From assembly GCA_947683625.1 (NCBI GenBank), contig CANTUR010000659.1:607501-671500 (forward strand): a stretch of 64,000 nt of DNA, written 5' to 3'. Numbering within the stretch: position 1 is the first letter of the stretch; each line of letters opens with the position of its first letter. The notes beneath the pieces were generated by a model that had not been told where the DNA came from, did no database searches, and was given only the letters and a program-made list of their open reading frames with translations. The position numbers and the translations under genes are program-made. The DNA is from Mallotus nudiflorus. Lineage: Eukaryota > Streptophyta > Magnoliopsida > Malpighiales > Euphorbiaceae. Shown here in pieces: positions 43,969 to 56,399 of the stretch.

Positions 43969-44151
43969 AAAGTTCTGTGTCAGGGCTTAGTTGTGTTTGT
44001 TGTGGCCCTAGTTTTCAATGTTGTGTTTTATTTTGAAACTACTGCAGTGAATTAGGTTCGAGTATATCTTGATGAGTATTCCTTGCTTTAGTTTTCTGTG
44101 TTATTCCTCCATTGTCTGTTTTGTCTGAACTCTTATGTTTGTCTTTTTAGA

Positions 44152-45485
44152 ATGAGGAGGCGAGCGCATGTCACTCCACCAATCATTGAGGCCGAGGATG
44201 ACGAGTCCTTCCAAGATGAGGATTTACCTCCTGAATTGCCAGTTAGGCACAGAGGTCATGGCAGAGGTAGACCTCGAGGAGCGTTAGGTCGCCATAGACA
44301 GAGAGAGATACAGGATGAGGAGCCTATAGAGCTTGAGTACGAGGATGTTCCTATACCTCCAGTTGTTCCACCTGTTCAGCTTGCCTATGAGCAGGGTATG
44401 TCTGACCCTGAGGCAGCTCTGTTCTATGCCACAGTTTGCAGGATTGCTTTTAATGGGATGTCCAATCCTCTAGACTTCTTGCATGCGATCGAGACTAGGA
44501 CTCAGACTGCTCACATCAAGTACCAGCGGATTATAATCGTTGAGCTATTAGTTGAGGGACCAGCTCTGGATTGGTTTATTCAGATGATCCAGCCTTATAT
44601 GATGACGATGACCTAGGCTCAGTTCAGAGAGCAATTTATGAGGAGATTTTTCCCAGAATCGCTTTATATGAGTTATCATCTCTGATTGACCAGTATTTCT
44701 TATGGTAATAGACCGGTTGAGGAGTATACCCAAGAGTTCCTCCGATTTAGCAAATATGCAGAGGATCTGATGTAAGACCAGTATTTCGCAGTCACTACCT
44801 ATGTCACTGGTTTAGGTTTTGCATTTGCTAGTATGCCTAGCGGGCCTTACTCTAGAGTCAGTGATTGAGTTGGCTAAGGAGATTGAGCTGAGGCTAGTCA
44901 GGTAAAGAGCTATGCCTGACTATTACCAGTTGGGTGTACAATCAGGTGGATTTCAGACTACTCCATACTCGAGTTTTCATATTGGTTCGAGTAATCAGGA
45001 AAGAGGTCCAGCTCATCAGAGACAGCAGCAGGCGGGTACATCAGAGCAGTAGACATGGCCGTGGAGGTCAATGTAGACCATTCAGACTTAGTCAGGTGCT
45101 TTGAGCAGCAGCAGTGGATGTAGATATGGATCAACTGCTAGTGTTTGTCAGACCTGCGACAGAGTCCATCAGGGGCCATGTTATATGACACTGTTGACGT
45201 GTTTCAGATGCAGGCAACAGAATATTATGTTAGATCATGTCTTTATTTCAGGTATTAGCAGCCGCAGATCTGCGATTTCCTCAGCAGTCGATTACTAGTG
45301 CTGCACCTGTTCCTTTTCAGTTGCCTCCAACCCAGCATCAGAGTTCTACTCATCTTGTTCCCCAGCAAGGTCATGGTAGAGGTGCCAGAGGTGTTGGCCA
45401 GGCTTCTACCAGCCAGTAGGGAGGTCAAGGACAGGCCAGAGTCTTTCATCTCACTCAGCAGGATGCTCAGGCATCCAATGTAGTA
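44152..45485 (+). pseudogene. gag of element 2
   Basis: The ATG at 44152 starts MRRRAHVTPPIIEAEDDESF, the family gag start (same as 1274 in element 1). The ATG upstream at 44098 reads through leader sequence and is unlikely to be used. The frame is open for 155 codons, through an arginine/glycine-rich segment and DPEAALFYATVCRIAF, to a stop at 44614. Later pieces include the gag core (QFREQFMRRFFPESLYMSYH) and a knuckle CQTCDRVHQGPC (about 45138-45173), with C-x2-C-x3-H-x3-C spacing rather than the usual C-x2-C-x4-H-x4-C. Confidence 0.85.
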
Positions 45486-45489
45486 GTGG

Positions 45490-46800
45490 TAGGTATTATT
45501 TCTGTCTGTTACCTGGATGCATGGGTTTTGTTTTGATCCGGGTGTCACGCATTCGTTCATTTCTCTTATTTTTACTTCCAAGTCTTGTTGGCAAGCTTCG
45601 AGGATGGCTTTTCCTTTATCTGTCGCCACTCCTCTAAGTAACTCTTTGGACACTAATATTGTTCTTTTTGGTTGTCCAGTTCTCATGGGAGGTAGAGAAT
45701 TATCCACTAATTTGATTCAGTTGGATGTGATGGAGTTTTGATGTTATTCTAGGTATGGATTGATTATCTCAACACTATACCGTTATGGATTGTTAGAGTA
45801 AAGAGGTGATTTTCAGAATTCCTAGTGAAGAAGAATTTAAGTTTGTGGGTGATAGGAGTTTAGCACCTCAGAATCTTATTTCTGCTATTACGGCTAGGAA
45901 GTTATTGAGGAAAGGTTGTCAGGGATATTTGGCATTGGTTAGGGATACTTCAGTGGAGAAGCTGTCACTCACATATGTCCCTGTTACCTGTGAGTTTCCT
46001 GATGTTTTTCCTGAGGAGTTGTCAGGTTTACCACCTCATAGAGAGATTGAGTTCTGTATAGATGTGGTTGCAGGTACTACTCCTATATCTATGCCACCGT
46101 ATAGAATGGCTCCTGTAGAGTTGCAAGAGTATTAGATAAGGGTTTCATTAGACCCAGTGTTTCTCCTTGGTGTGCACCAGTCCTATTTGTGAAGAAGAAG
46201 GATGGTACCCTGAGACTGTGCATTGACTATAAAGAGCTGAACAAGGTGACAGTCAAGAACAAGTATCCTCTCCCGAGGTAGATGACTTATTTGATAAGCT
46301 ACAGGGTGCACAGTTCTTTTATAAGATTGATCTGAGGTTGGGTTATCATCAGCTGCGGATCAATGAAGTCGATGTTCCTAAAACGGCATTCTGCACTCGA
46401 TATAGCCATTATGAGTTTCTGGTGATGTCTTGTGGCTTGACTAATGCACCAGTAGCTTTTATGGACCTGATGAACAGGGTATTCAAACCGTATATGGATC
46501 AGTTTATGGTAGTCTTCATCGATGATATACTGGTATATTCGAGAAGTATGGAGGAGCATGTATATCACTTGAGGACTGTACTATAGACACTGAGATAACA
46601 TCAACTTTATGCTAAATTCTCGAAGTGTGATTTCTGGATAGAGAGTGTTTATTTTCTTGGACATGTGGTGTCTAAAGAAGGTATCAAGGTTGATCTACAG
46701 AAGATTGAGGCAGTGTCTGAGTGGCCCAGACCGACTTTAGTTACAGAGATCGTAGTTTTCTAGGTTTAGCCGAGTCTATAGGAGGTTTGTACATGATTTT
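45490..46800 (+). pseudogene. Protease and reverse transcriptase of element 2
   Basis: The protease active site reads DPGVTHSFIS (about 45535-45565); the motif is usually D-S/T-G-A. RT begins at 45806 (MIFRIPSEEEFKF). Conserved motifs follow: CEFPDVFPEELSGLPPHRE, LRLGYHQLRI and the catalytic FIDDILVYS (46516-46542). Near 46130 a short deletion removes the segment that element 1 has between PVEL and DKGFIRP (about 15 residues). Stops at 46584-46586 and frame changes near 46750 follow. Confidence 0.85.
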
Positions 46801-47320
46801 TCCAGAATTACAGATCCTATGACTCACTTGACTCAGAAGAATGTAAGATTTGAGTGGTCGAAAGCTTGTGAGAATAGTTTTCAATTGTTGAAGGAGAAGT
46901 TGACCACAACCCCAATGTTAGCTTTGCCTAATGGTGTGGACAAGTTCACAGTGTACTGCGATGCTTCTAAAGTTGGCCTTGGTTGTGTGTTGATGCAAAA
47001 TGGTAGGGTGATAGTCTATCTTCAAGGAAGTTGAAGAAGCATGAGCAGAACTATCCTACACATGACCTTGAGATGGCTGCAATAATCTTTGCTCTTAAGA
47101 TCTAGAGACATTATCTGTAGGAGGTGACTTATGAGATTTTTACTGATCATAAAAGCCTCAAGTACATTTTCCAACAGAGTGATCTAAATCTAAGGCAGAG
47201 GAGATGGTTGGAACTATTGAAAGATTATGACTGTGAGATTTTATATCATCCGAGCAAGGCTAATGTGATAGCAGATGCCTTGAGTAGGAAGTCCTCAGGC
47301 AGTCTTGCTCATATTAGTGT
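46801..47320 (+). pseudogene. RNase H of element 2
   Basis: 46819-47034 encodes the RT connection and RNase H start (KFTVYCDASKVGLGCVLMQN). 47124-47310 continues EIFTDHKSLKYIFQQ, then RQRRWLELLKDYDCEI and ANVIADALSRKS. One frameshift, near 47020, and a stop near 47103 separate the two pieces. Catalytic acidic residues D (YCDAS), D (FTDHKS) and D (ADALSR) are retained. Confidence 0.85.
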
Positions 47321-48250
47321 AGAGAGGAGACCGTTAATCCAGGAGTTACATCTGTTAGTGGATCAAGGTCTGATGATGAAGCTTAGTAGATCAGGTGGAC
47401 TACTAGCTCAATTTAAAGTGCGATCTATACTGAGAGATAGGATTAAGGCAGCTCAGAGCCAAGATCCTATTCTAGAAGAGAATGTCCGTGCAGTGAAGTT
47501 CACTGATTTCACACTCGACGATGATGGTGTATTGTGGATCAGTGGTAGATTTTGTGTTCCTGATGTGGATAATTTGAGAGAAGAGATCCTAGAGGAAGCA
47601 CATTCTATAGCCTATAGCGTACATCCAAGTGTCACCAAGATGTACCACAGTATCAAAGATTTATACTAGTGGGACGACTAAAAAAGGATGTTGTTTGATT
47701 ATGTTGCTAAGTGCTTGACGTGTCTGTAGGTAAAAGCTGAACATCATAAGCCTTCTAGGAAGCTTCAGCCTCTTCCTATTCTTGAGTGGAAGTGGGAAAG
47801 GATAGCTATGGATTTTGTGGTCGGTTTACCTCATTCTAAGGATGGATACGATTCCATCTGGGTGATTATAAACAGGTTGACTAAGTTTGCACATTTCTTA
47901 CCTGTGAAAGCCACCTATTTTGTAGCTAGATTGGCGAAGCTGTATATGAAGCATATTGTGTGCCTTCATGGAGTACCTGTGCCATTGTGTCAAACAGAGG
48001 TTCAGTATTTACCTCATATTTTTAGCAGAAGTTGCAGGAAGCGATGGGCACTAGGTTGGACTTCATTACTGCTTTTCATCCTTAGATAGATGGTCAGTCT
48101 GAGAGGACAATTCAGATACTGGAAGATATGTTGAGGATGTGTGTTTTGGATTTGGGAGGTAGCTGGGATGATCATTTGCCACTCATCGAGTTTTTAGCAA
48201 TGTTGGAATAGCACCATATGAGGCATTGTATGGAAGGAAGTGTAGATCCC
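47321..48250 (+). pseudogene. Integrase of element 2
   Basis: The zinc-binding zone is read as EEAHSIAYSVHPSVTKMYHS with a downstream CLTCL pair; one stop falls at 47667. The catalytic core starts at 47808 with MDFVVGLPHSKDGYDSIWVI, first aspartate present. The second aspartate block (VSNRGSVFTS) and the glutamate block (GQSERTIQILEDMLR, about 48090-48135) lie in other frames, so the core is frameshifted near 47985 and 48050. Confidence 0.85.
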
Positions 48251-48839
48251 TTTGAGTTGGGATAAGATTGGTGAGAGAGCTTTGACTGGACCTGAGATGG
48301 TTCAGGATGGTTCAGGATGCTGCAGAGAAAGTCATCGTGATTAGCACAGATTAGAGACCTCAGTTAGCAAGCAAAAGAGCTATGCGGATCCTAGGCACAG
48401 AGATGTGGAATTGCAGGTTAGAGACTTTATTTTTTTGAAGGTGTCTCCGATGAAGGGTGTTATGAGATTTGGCAGGAAGGGTAAGTTAGCACCGAGATAT
48501 ATAGGACCATTTGAGATTCTGGAGAGAGTTGGCACTGTTGCATATCGATTGGCTTTGCCTCCGAGTATGTCTTAAGTGCATCCAATGTTTCATATCTCGA
48601 AACTGAGGAAGTACGTCTCAGACCCTTCACACATATTGCAACCTGACAACGTGGAAGTGAATAAAGATCTGACATTTGTAAAATAACCTGTGGTGATCGT
48701 TCATTATCAAGTTCGACAGTTGAGATCGAAGCAAATTCTTATGATCAAGGTTCTGTGGCGTAGCAATAGGGTAAAGGAGTATACGTGGGAGACTGAAGCT
48801 AAGATACGAGCTTCTTACCCGTATCTCTTCCCTTTTTGA
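48251..48839 (+). pseudogene. Integrase C-terminus and chromodomain-like tail of element 2
   Basis: The GPY/F module reads GKLAPRYIGPFEILERVG, followed by VHPMFHISKLRKYVSDPSH. The tail PVVIVHYQVRQLRSKQILMI, then KVLWRSN and WETEAKIRASYPYLF, fits the Tekay/Del chromodomain pattern (E-x-P-V-x-I-L-D-R-x-x-R-x-L-R-S-K, V-x-V-x-W, W-E-x-E). Stops occur at about 48573 and 48681. This domain is what supports the chromovirus assignment. Confidence 0.8.
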
Positions 48840-48881
48840 TTGTATTTATTTTTTTTCTAGAATTCAGGGATGAATTCTTGT

Positions 48882-48894
48882 AAGGGGGGAAGAC
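48882..48894 (+). promoter_or_regulatory. Polypurine tract of element 2
   Basis: AAGGGGGGAAGA lies directly before the 3' LTR start TGTAATATCC at 48895. Confidence 0.9.
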
Positions 48895-51800
48895 TGTAAT
48901 ATCCTGAGTTTTTAAATAATTTTAAACTGCATCGGGATATGTGGTGTTAATAATTTTCATATATATTCTTTATTATTTAAATAGCTTATTATTTATTAAA
49001 GTTATTTTTAATCATTTTAAGTCTTTTACGTAAAATTTTCCTGAGAGTTTTATTTTTGGAGAAATTAAGACCTAAATAAATAAATATTAATTATTTAAGA
49101 CGGTTTTGTAAAATTGCATGAGTCCATGTACGATTTTACGTGTCGTATTAAAATATATACATATACATGCATATATGCACATTTAATTAATTAGGGTTTA
49201 TTTTAATTAAATTTATATTATATAATTTTAACAATTATTATGTGTATTATATATGCATATGTATATATAAATTATTATTTGGGTGTGTGTGTATATTAAT
49301 TTGAATATGATATTTATATATTAAAATAATATAAAATATAGTTATATATATACAAATATATACATAAAATACCATTGACTTCATCTTCCACGTTCCCGAT
49401 CATCCCCTTCCCCCTCCGATCACTATCACATCGGTTTCTCATCGTCGATGTGCCTCTCAGCCTTTCTCCTCCATCTCCAGCCCATCCCGCCGCCCTTAGC
49501 TCACTTTTTCGGCATTGTTTGATTGGATTTTCCCCAAGAAGCCAAAACTTGCTTCCAACGCCGATCAGCACGATTCCGACCACCATTTGAAGTGCCATCG
49601 GTCTCTATCTCTTCCTTGAGCTCCGGCGAGTGCATTTTTAAGCTTGGTTTCACTTGATTTGGTTTAGATTTCCTTAGGTTTTCAATTTTCAATTTCAGCC
49701 ACTTTGAGTTCTTGAAGTTTTTTAGTTTCTATTTCAATGATTCAAGCAAACTTCCTTTACAAAGATTGATCCTAGTAGCTCAATCTACATGTGGTAATTT
49801 TTGTAGAAGTTTTGGGAATTATTTTGATTTTTGTGAATTTTTTATTATTTTATTAATATTTTCAAATTTTTTGTAAATTAATTAAATAAATTATGAAATT
49901 GTGATTTATGGTGTTTATAGGTGTTAAAATGAATTTTCTAAATTTATTTGTAATTTTTTGTGATTTTTATATAATTATTGTGAATTTATTTAATTTATGT
50001 GATTTTTAGAAAATTAGTTTAATTATGTATTTTGTTGAAATTAATTGGTTAATTGAGTATAATTATTGATATTATTGAATTATATGTTGAGAAATTAATT
50101 TTTGAGTAATTATATTATTTTTAGTGAATTTTTGAATAATTATAGTGTATTATGTGAAATTATATATAACTAGGGGTATTTTGGTAATTTGGTACTAAAT
50201 TGGCTAAAAATATAATTAATTGGTTTTAATAGTTATTTGAGGTATAAAAATGATTTCTACAAATTTAGTATTTTTAACTAATTAAAACTATTTTTCAAAA
50301 ATTATTTTCAAATTATATATAATATACTATTTTTTTTAAATAAATGGATTTTTATCGATTTTTAATATGTTTTAGGGCTAACTATGTAATTTGAATTTAT
50401 AAAATTTATTTTTGTTAATATTTCTGAATTTATTAAGAATTATCAATTTTTAATAATATTTTATTAAAATTAGGGTTTATGTATTTATCGATAAAATAAT
50501 TATTTTTAGCTTTTAAATTTCTAATTTGTTATATTTTGATTATTAAAGGGCATTTTCGATATTTTTGGCATTTTCATGTGTTTTGTGTTTACCTCGTGAA
50601 CTATGAATCTCGGTCGGTAGAATTGTAGTTTGGGAGTCTGACTGAGGGGTTGTGTGGCTGTATATTTTTGAAGTGTGTTCTTTGCAGGACCGGTTCTACT
50701 CTTTGAGAGAGAGATGTCTGTTTTACAGGGGAGGTTCTGCATAATTTTTTATAGAATTCTCATAAAACGTGATATCCGGTCGAATCCCTATTTTTATTTT
50801 GTGTCCGGTATTTCTAGATCGAGTCTCTAGAATTTCGATAAACTTATTCTAATTTCGCATTGTCGTTTGTTTGTTTAGTTGTGCCGAGACTGAGGCCTAA
50901 TGAACCAGGCCCGTCGCACCTGTCTCGAAGAGCGCAATAATTATGAGTTGTTATCTTATATATACGTGTTCTAGGATGCATGTTTTTAGAAATGTATGTT
51001 GTATTTGTATAAAATATGCACATATAGTTTAACAATTGCTTAGGTATATTTTTGGTATATTTTAAATTAAATGCATATTTTATTAATGAATTATCCTTAA
51101 TATGTTTTTAACTATATTTATAGTTTATTTTATAGGTAAACTGAATTTATTCGACGTATATATACTCGAAATATACTTGGTTTATTTTGGTATATTTCTA
51201 GTATATATATGGTTTATATTGTTATTTTAATTAATGTCATGCATCATTTGTTTTATGAATGTATGTTTTATATAATAATGAAGGATATTAATAGAACGTG
51301 CTACCTAGTGGGCAGCACTAGGACCGAGTACGTACTGGTACGATGATAGAATTTAGGTTATATTACTAACCTATTTGTGGATATTGATTGGATTGATTTC
51401 TTTAATGTGAGATGTGATTTGAGAGTGTGATTGCTGGAGCTCGATTGACCAAGTGTCTCAGGGCAATCACACCGACAGTCAAACTGCTAGAGATCGGTTG
51501 ACTTAGTGTCTCGAGGCCAGTCTACTGTCTAAATGGAACAAGTGAATTTATTTAGAATAAGTGAGCCTGTATGGCTAGAGTGTTGTCTAACACTGTTTGA
51601 GGTTGTGATCATCTAGGGTTCTATTTGATCCTTCATAAACGGATGTTATTTTCAGTATATATATAAAATGATTTTGCTACATCTGTGTGATTGTGCCTGT
51701 ATATATATTTATTATATATACTATTGAATGTGTGCATTTGTCATTTAGTTATGCATGTATATATATTATAACAATTCACTCAGTGAGGTCTGACTCCCCT

Positions 51801-52229
51801 CCGTTGACTATTTTTTCAGGAGAGTCTTCGTCTTCAGACCTCAGTAGCAGACCCTTACACTGATTTCTTCTGCCTTGGCTTTACTATGTAATCTACTTAC
51901 TTGATTTATTTTATATTCTAGACACTGCAGTAGTTATAGTTAAGTCGTGGGATTTATGTATTATGTTTGTATGAGATTTGTATTTTAAATATCTAAATTG
52001 AGATTTGTATTAAAAGATTATATATATATGAGATGGATTTGTGTTATTAAATCTATCGATGGATTATTATTTTATTTTATTATATTATTATCTCTGCTGT
52101 GAGTTATTTTATTTATGTTATTATTATTACATGTTTTTATTTTGTTTTTTAAAGGCTTACTACAGGTTCCGGATTTGAAAGAATTCTCATTCCCTAGCGC
52201 CGGTCATGGCCTTGTTTTGGGTCATGACA
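48895..52229 (+). repeat. 3' LTR of element 2
   Basis: The 3335-bp partner of 40580-43952. Hairpin block at 50694-50776, hairpin pair at 51425-51529. It ends GGGTCATGACA, then AGCAC. Confidence 0.93.
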
Positions 52230-52234
52230 AGCAC

Positions 52235-53240
52235 AGATGAAGAAATAACCCGTAGAATCTGATAAGCTAGTAATAGCCATGGAAGGATGTGTACTCCCTC
52301 TCTCTAAGAAGTTAAAGGATTTAGGGATTTAGAACTTTGAAGAGTTGTACAAGTTTAAAGTACAAAAAGAATCAGACCTTACATAAGAAAAGAAGTTCTT
52401 TAGTGGAAGATCCGTGAATAAACTTGGTAGTAATGTACATATCAATGTAGTCAAGCAATCTCGAAGGTTTTCTAATTTAGGAAGACCCCTCTCTAAAGTC
52501 CTAGAAAAGCTTATTTAGAATAACCTTCTACAACCCTTACCTAAACGACCTCCTTTCCCAAATGTCGACCTAAAGATATACTGCAAGTACCACTAGAACA
52601 TCAGACATAATACAAAGAGCTACACTCGCCTAAAACACGAGATTCAAGATTTGATTAATTCAAGCAAAATAACTGACCCAAAAACTAGAAAACCAAATAC
52701 CCAAAATAACCCCTTTACCCAACTATTAAAATGTATTACCACCAAATCCCCGTATCTTGATGATCAGCACAAGCCTAACAAGGGAACAAGTTATTAATTC
52801 TTTTATTGATGTCGCACCTACCCCACCAAGACCACAACCAAAAGACCTAAATCTGAGGCAGTAGGCTATTGAGTCTTATATAAATTTACTTGATATCTAG
52901 AGTTCTGATGATGAAGAGGGAGAAGCATTTGATCTGTGGAAGGACAATGAGAGGAGAACAACACAATCCACTTAAAAGTTGAAGGAGGGGGAGGAAGGCA
53001 TGAAGAAAGCTGAGGCAGAGACAGAGGGGAGTAGTTCAAAAGAGGGATTAGAGAAAGATAAGAAAGCTAAGGAGATTATTGATGCTAATAAAAATGAGAA
53101 AACTCTTGCTAGTATTTGAAATTTGCTTATGAACTCCTGAGCCCATCGGGAAGCACTGGTTTTGGCTCTAAATTACAAAAAGATACCTTCAATGCACACT
53201 CCAGAACAAATGATGAGCTCACTGACTGAAAGCCCTCAGG
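52235..53240 (+). pseudogene. gag of element 3, second part
   Basis: The frame resumes directly after the duplicated AGCAC: QMKK-stop, then PVESDKLVIAMEGCVLPLSK and NFEELYKFKVQKES, the tail of a Tat gag. Stops and loss of frame follow. An acidic charged region (about 52900-53110) precedes the protease. No zinc knuckle is evident, except a weak IYCKYH-like stretch near 52578. Confidence 0.7.
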
Positions 53241-53880
53241 GTGCACCTGCCCTTAGAAGGAAGGGATCATAGCAAAACCTTGTTCATCAAGGTCAAAGTA
53301 AAAGGCAAATTGACATGTTGTGTTATGGTCAATAATGGGTCAGCCATCAATTTATGTCCTTTAAAGATCCTACCAAAGCTGGGCTTGACAGTGGCTAATT
53401 TTAAGCCCTCCAATGTAGTCATAAAGGCTTATGATGATATGAAAAGGTCAGTTAAGGGAACTTTTCGGGCTTTTGTCAAGACTAGACCTATTGAAGTTTG
53501 GGTTAACCTTCATATAATAGACATTCCAATCACCTTTGCTATTCTTCTGGGAAGACCATAGTTCCATCCTATAGGGGAGTGCCATTCAGCGTTCATTAAA
53601 AGATCAAATTTCCATATGAGGGGAGGGTGGTTACTATAGTGGCTGAAAAAAAGGCTGCAGTTGCTACATTAAAACTAGCTCCTACTGAGATCCTAAACAT
53701 CCCAAGTTTTGAAGTCTACATGATTTATGAAGATGAGCTAAACCCAAAGGTTGTCAGTATGATGAAGAGCATGCAGTTCATGCCTGGGATGGGACTAGGA
53801 AAGAATCAGCACGGCCCACCAAAATTCATTAAACATAAGGTACTGATTATGAAGCACATGTTAGGATATTAATGGAGGAT
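53241..53880 (+). pseudogene. Protease and G-patch of element 3
   Basis: 53241-53561 is the protease: VMVNNGSAINLCPLKILPKL, then a long strand region and ILLGRP at the end. Tat proteases usually have D-x-G-S; here the catalytic aspartate position is asparagine (VNNGS). 53627-53872 carries a G-patch, MKSMQFMPGMGLGKNQHGPP, a short glycine-rich RNA-binding-associated motif known in several plant retroelements between protease and RT. Confidence 0.75.
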
Positions 53881-54480
53881 GAGTATGATGAAAAGGAATA
53901 AATTAGGGGCAAGGCTGGTAAGAGCAAAATTAAGGGTAAGTTGAAAAAGAAGACGCTCTGGAAAATATTTATAGAGGAAGGTGTTAATTACCCCTATCAA
54001 AGAATTCTTGAGCCTTTGATGATTGCTGAAAAGCTAGTCCCTGGGTTTAAAATCTTTGCCAAATATGTGGATAGGATCCAAGAATATATTATTGAAGAGC
54101 CTATAGTAAAAAAGCTAGTATTGACTTCAAAATCAGAAGAAGAAATCCTGCAGTGGAGCTTAAGGGCGCTGTTGACCAGGAAGAGGAATTCAACTTTGAA
54201 ACTTTTGTCCATAATTCTATTATAGATGTTTTTTATGATGACGTTGACCTTTTATTTTTTAATTTATTTGAGATTGATGACATTTTTCTTTCTAAAGTTA
54301 ATGTGATGAAGTCTAATTATGCTTACTTATGTGATGTGTTTCTTAATGGTTATGTTGCATGTGATGATCATTTCATGCATATGTTTGACATTAATTTAGT
54401 GCAAACTGAATCTTTTAATCTAGGCACAAGTGATAACCCTAGAAATATACTTACTTGCTTTTGACTTAACTCCTGATGAG
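53881..54480 (+). pseudogene. Protease-RT linker of element 3
   Basis: Open but low-similarity frames at 53941-54225 and 54153-54464 overlap in different phases (IFIEEGVNYPYQRILEPLMI; VDQEEEFNFETFVHNS). They look like a frameshifted linker between protease and RT. No domain was recognised. Confidence 0.45.
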
Positions 54481-55400
54481 AGAGAAAAGATGAAAGAAAC
54501 TCTTAAAAGAAGACAGAAAGTATTTGCTTAGGGCTATAAGGATATACCTGGGATCGATAGAGAGTTGCAGAGCATAGGATTCTCACGTATTCTCACATCG
54601 CTCTGATAAAGCAGAAGAAGAAAAGATTAAGGCCAAAATAGGCCCTCCTAATCAAAAAAGAAGTAGAAAAGCAACTAAAAGCGAAGTTCCTAAAAGTGGT
54701 AGATGACACCCAATGGTTGGGTAACATAGTCCTTGTTCCCAAGAAAGATGGTAAGTTAGATGTGTTTGGATTATAGGGACTTGAACAAGGCTTGTCCTAA
54801 GGATAATTTTCCCTTATCGTACATGAACACCTTGGTCGACAGTGCAGCTTCCAACGCCATATAGTCCTTTATGAATGGCTTCTCGAGATATAATCAGATC
54901 ATGATGGTAGTGATTGAAAAGTTAAAGACTTCTTTCATTATTGAGTAAAGTGTTTACTGTTACACAGTTATACCATTCGGATTGAAAAATGCAGGGGCTA
55001 CTTACCAAAGAATGGCTACGACGTTGTTACATGACCTAATCCATAAAGAGATAGAAGTGTATATAAATGACATGATGGTGAAGTCTTTGACTGGAGAAGG
55101 GCATTTTAAAGCCTTAGACAAGTTCTTGGTAAGAGCTGAAAAGTATAACCTTATACTTAACCTAAAGAAATCTATTTTTAGGGTGACATCTTGAAAACTA
55201 TTGGGACACATTGTCAGTCAAAAAGGCATAGAGGTGGATCTAGACAAGGTTAGAGAGATCAAAGAGATGCCCACATTAAAGAATGAGAAAGAAGTTAGAG
55301 GGTTTATAGGAAGGCTACAGTACATCAATAGGTTCATAGCAAACTGATTACCATTTGTAAGCTGATCTTCAATCTCTTAAAGAAGAATTAGCCAATCATT
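54481..55400 (+). pseudogene. Reverse transcriptase of element 3
   Basis: Fragments in order: KEVEKQLKAKFLKVVDDTQW, IVLVPKKDGK, DLNKACPKDNFPL in a shifted frame, PFGLKNAGATYQRM, and the palm motif YINDMMVKS, where Tat RTs have YVDDMIVKS, so the first catalytic aspartate is asparagine. LGHIVSQKGIEVDLDKVREI and RGFIGRLQYINRFI follow. Numerous stops (for example 54770-54960) make it inactive. Confidence 0.85.
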
Positions 55401-56290
55401 TCGGATAATAAGTGTCAGCATGGCTTTGAAACTATTAAACAGTATTTGATGCATCCTTCAGTTTTGCAGCTGCTAAGTAGGGAAGCCTCTAATTCTTTAC
55501 TTGGCTATTAAAAAGGATGCGAATATTATCTAAGTAAGAAGCTTATGCCTATGAAACCAATTATATTCTAATATAAAGAACCTGTTTGGCAGTGATTTAG
55601 GCAATAAATAAGCTACGACATTACTTTCAGTCCTACAGGATTTAAGCAATTTCTAAGCATGATCCCCTTAGACATCTCTAGTAGACTCCTTCACTGATAG
55701 GGAAATTAGCCAGATGGTTAGTCCTACTCATTGAATTTGACATAGATTATGTTACTAAAAATATGATAAAGGGAAGGGCTGTGGCAAACTTTTTGGCCCA
55801 AAATCCGATGGATGATGAATAAGAATGGGAGTTAGAATTTTTGGATGAACACTTGAGGGCAATAGAAATCCAGACCTGGAAAATGTACTTTGATGGGGCA
55901 ATGAACAATAAAGGGGCATGCATTAACATGATTTTAGTCTTACTAGAAGGAGAAGTAATCCCGATGGTACAGAGGCTAGAATTCAAGGTCACTAACAACT
56001 AAGCTAAATATGAAGCCTGCATTTTTTTTCTGAAAGCACTCAGGAATGTGGGGGCAGAAGAGGTGACAATGTATGGGGATTTGATGCTGGTAGTAAAGTA
56101 TATCACTAAGGAATAGGAAGTGAGGGAAGATAAGCTAAAGTCGTATTAGGATTATTCAACCACGATCTTATTGTCCTTCGTGCAATTCAAATTTATACAC
56201 TTTCCCTAAGAGGAGAATCAGATGGCAAATGCATTGGCTACCCTGGCTTCAATATGGGAAGGAGGCAAATGAGTAGAAATGAAGCCTCTT
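55401..56290 (+). pseudogene. RNase H region of element 3 (including archaeal-type RNase H)
   Basis: The first, ordinary RNase H zone (55420-55830) is badly broken. The second zone reads TWKMYFDGAMNNKGA (from about 55873), then EVIPMVQRLEFKVTNN, AKYEACIFFLKALRNVG and QMANALATLAS. The W-x-x-Y-F-D-G-S/A...N-x-x-A-E-Y-E-A pattern is that of the second, archaeal-like RNase H that Tat-lineage elements acquired. Its presence is the main evidence that element 3 is Tat rather than Tekay. Confidence 0.7.
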
Positions 56291-56399
56291 ATCTTAGTAC
56301 AGGCCCAAATTCCTTGCTATGAGGAAATCAGAATAATTTCAATCAACCCAACAAAGAAGCCTTATTTTTATGATCTACAATGATATCTTGAGATAAGAC

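Larger units (their letters stand above)
40580..52229 (+). mobile_element. Ty3/gypsy element 2, Tekay/Del-like, full length with both LTRs
   Basis: The 11.65-kb element is flanked by a perfect 5-bp duplication AGCAC (40575-40579 and 52230-52234), inside the gag of element 3. LTRs are 40580-43952 (3373 bp) and 48895-52229 (3335 bp). The order is primer site, gag, protease, RT, RNase H, integrase, chromodomain-like tail, purine tract. The LTRs differ by scattered, mainly C/T and G/A changes; in the first ~120 bases I count six, all transitions. It is therefore not brand new. The coding part carries stops and small deletions and is probably dead. Confidence 0.93.

Noticed and set aside
44098..44151. 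Upstream ATG for the element 2 gag (18 extra residues)
   Set aside because: The family start ATGAGGAGG at 44152 is shared with element 1 at 1274, and the upstream part is leader sequence rich in Leu/Cys/Phe.
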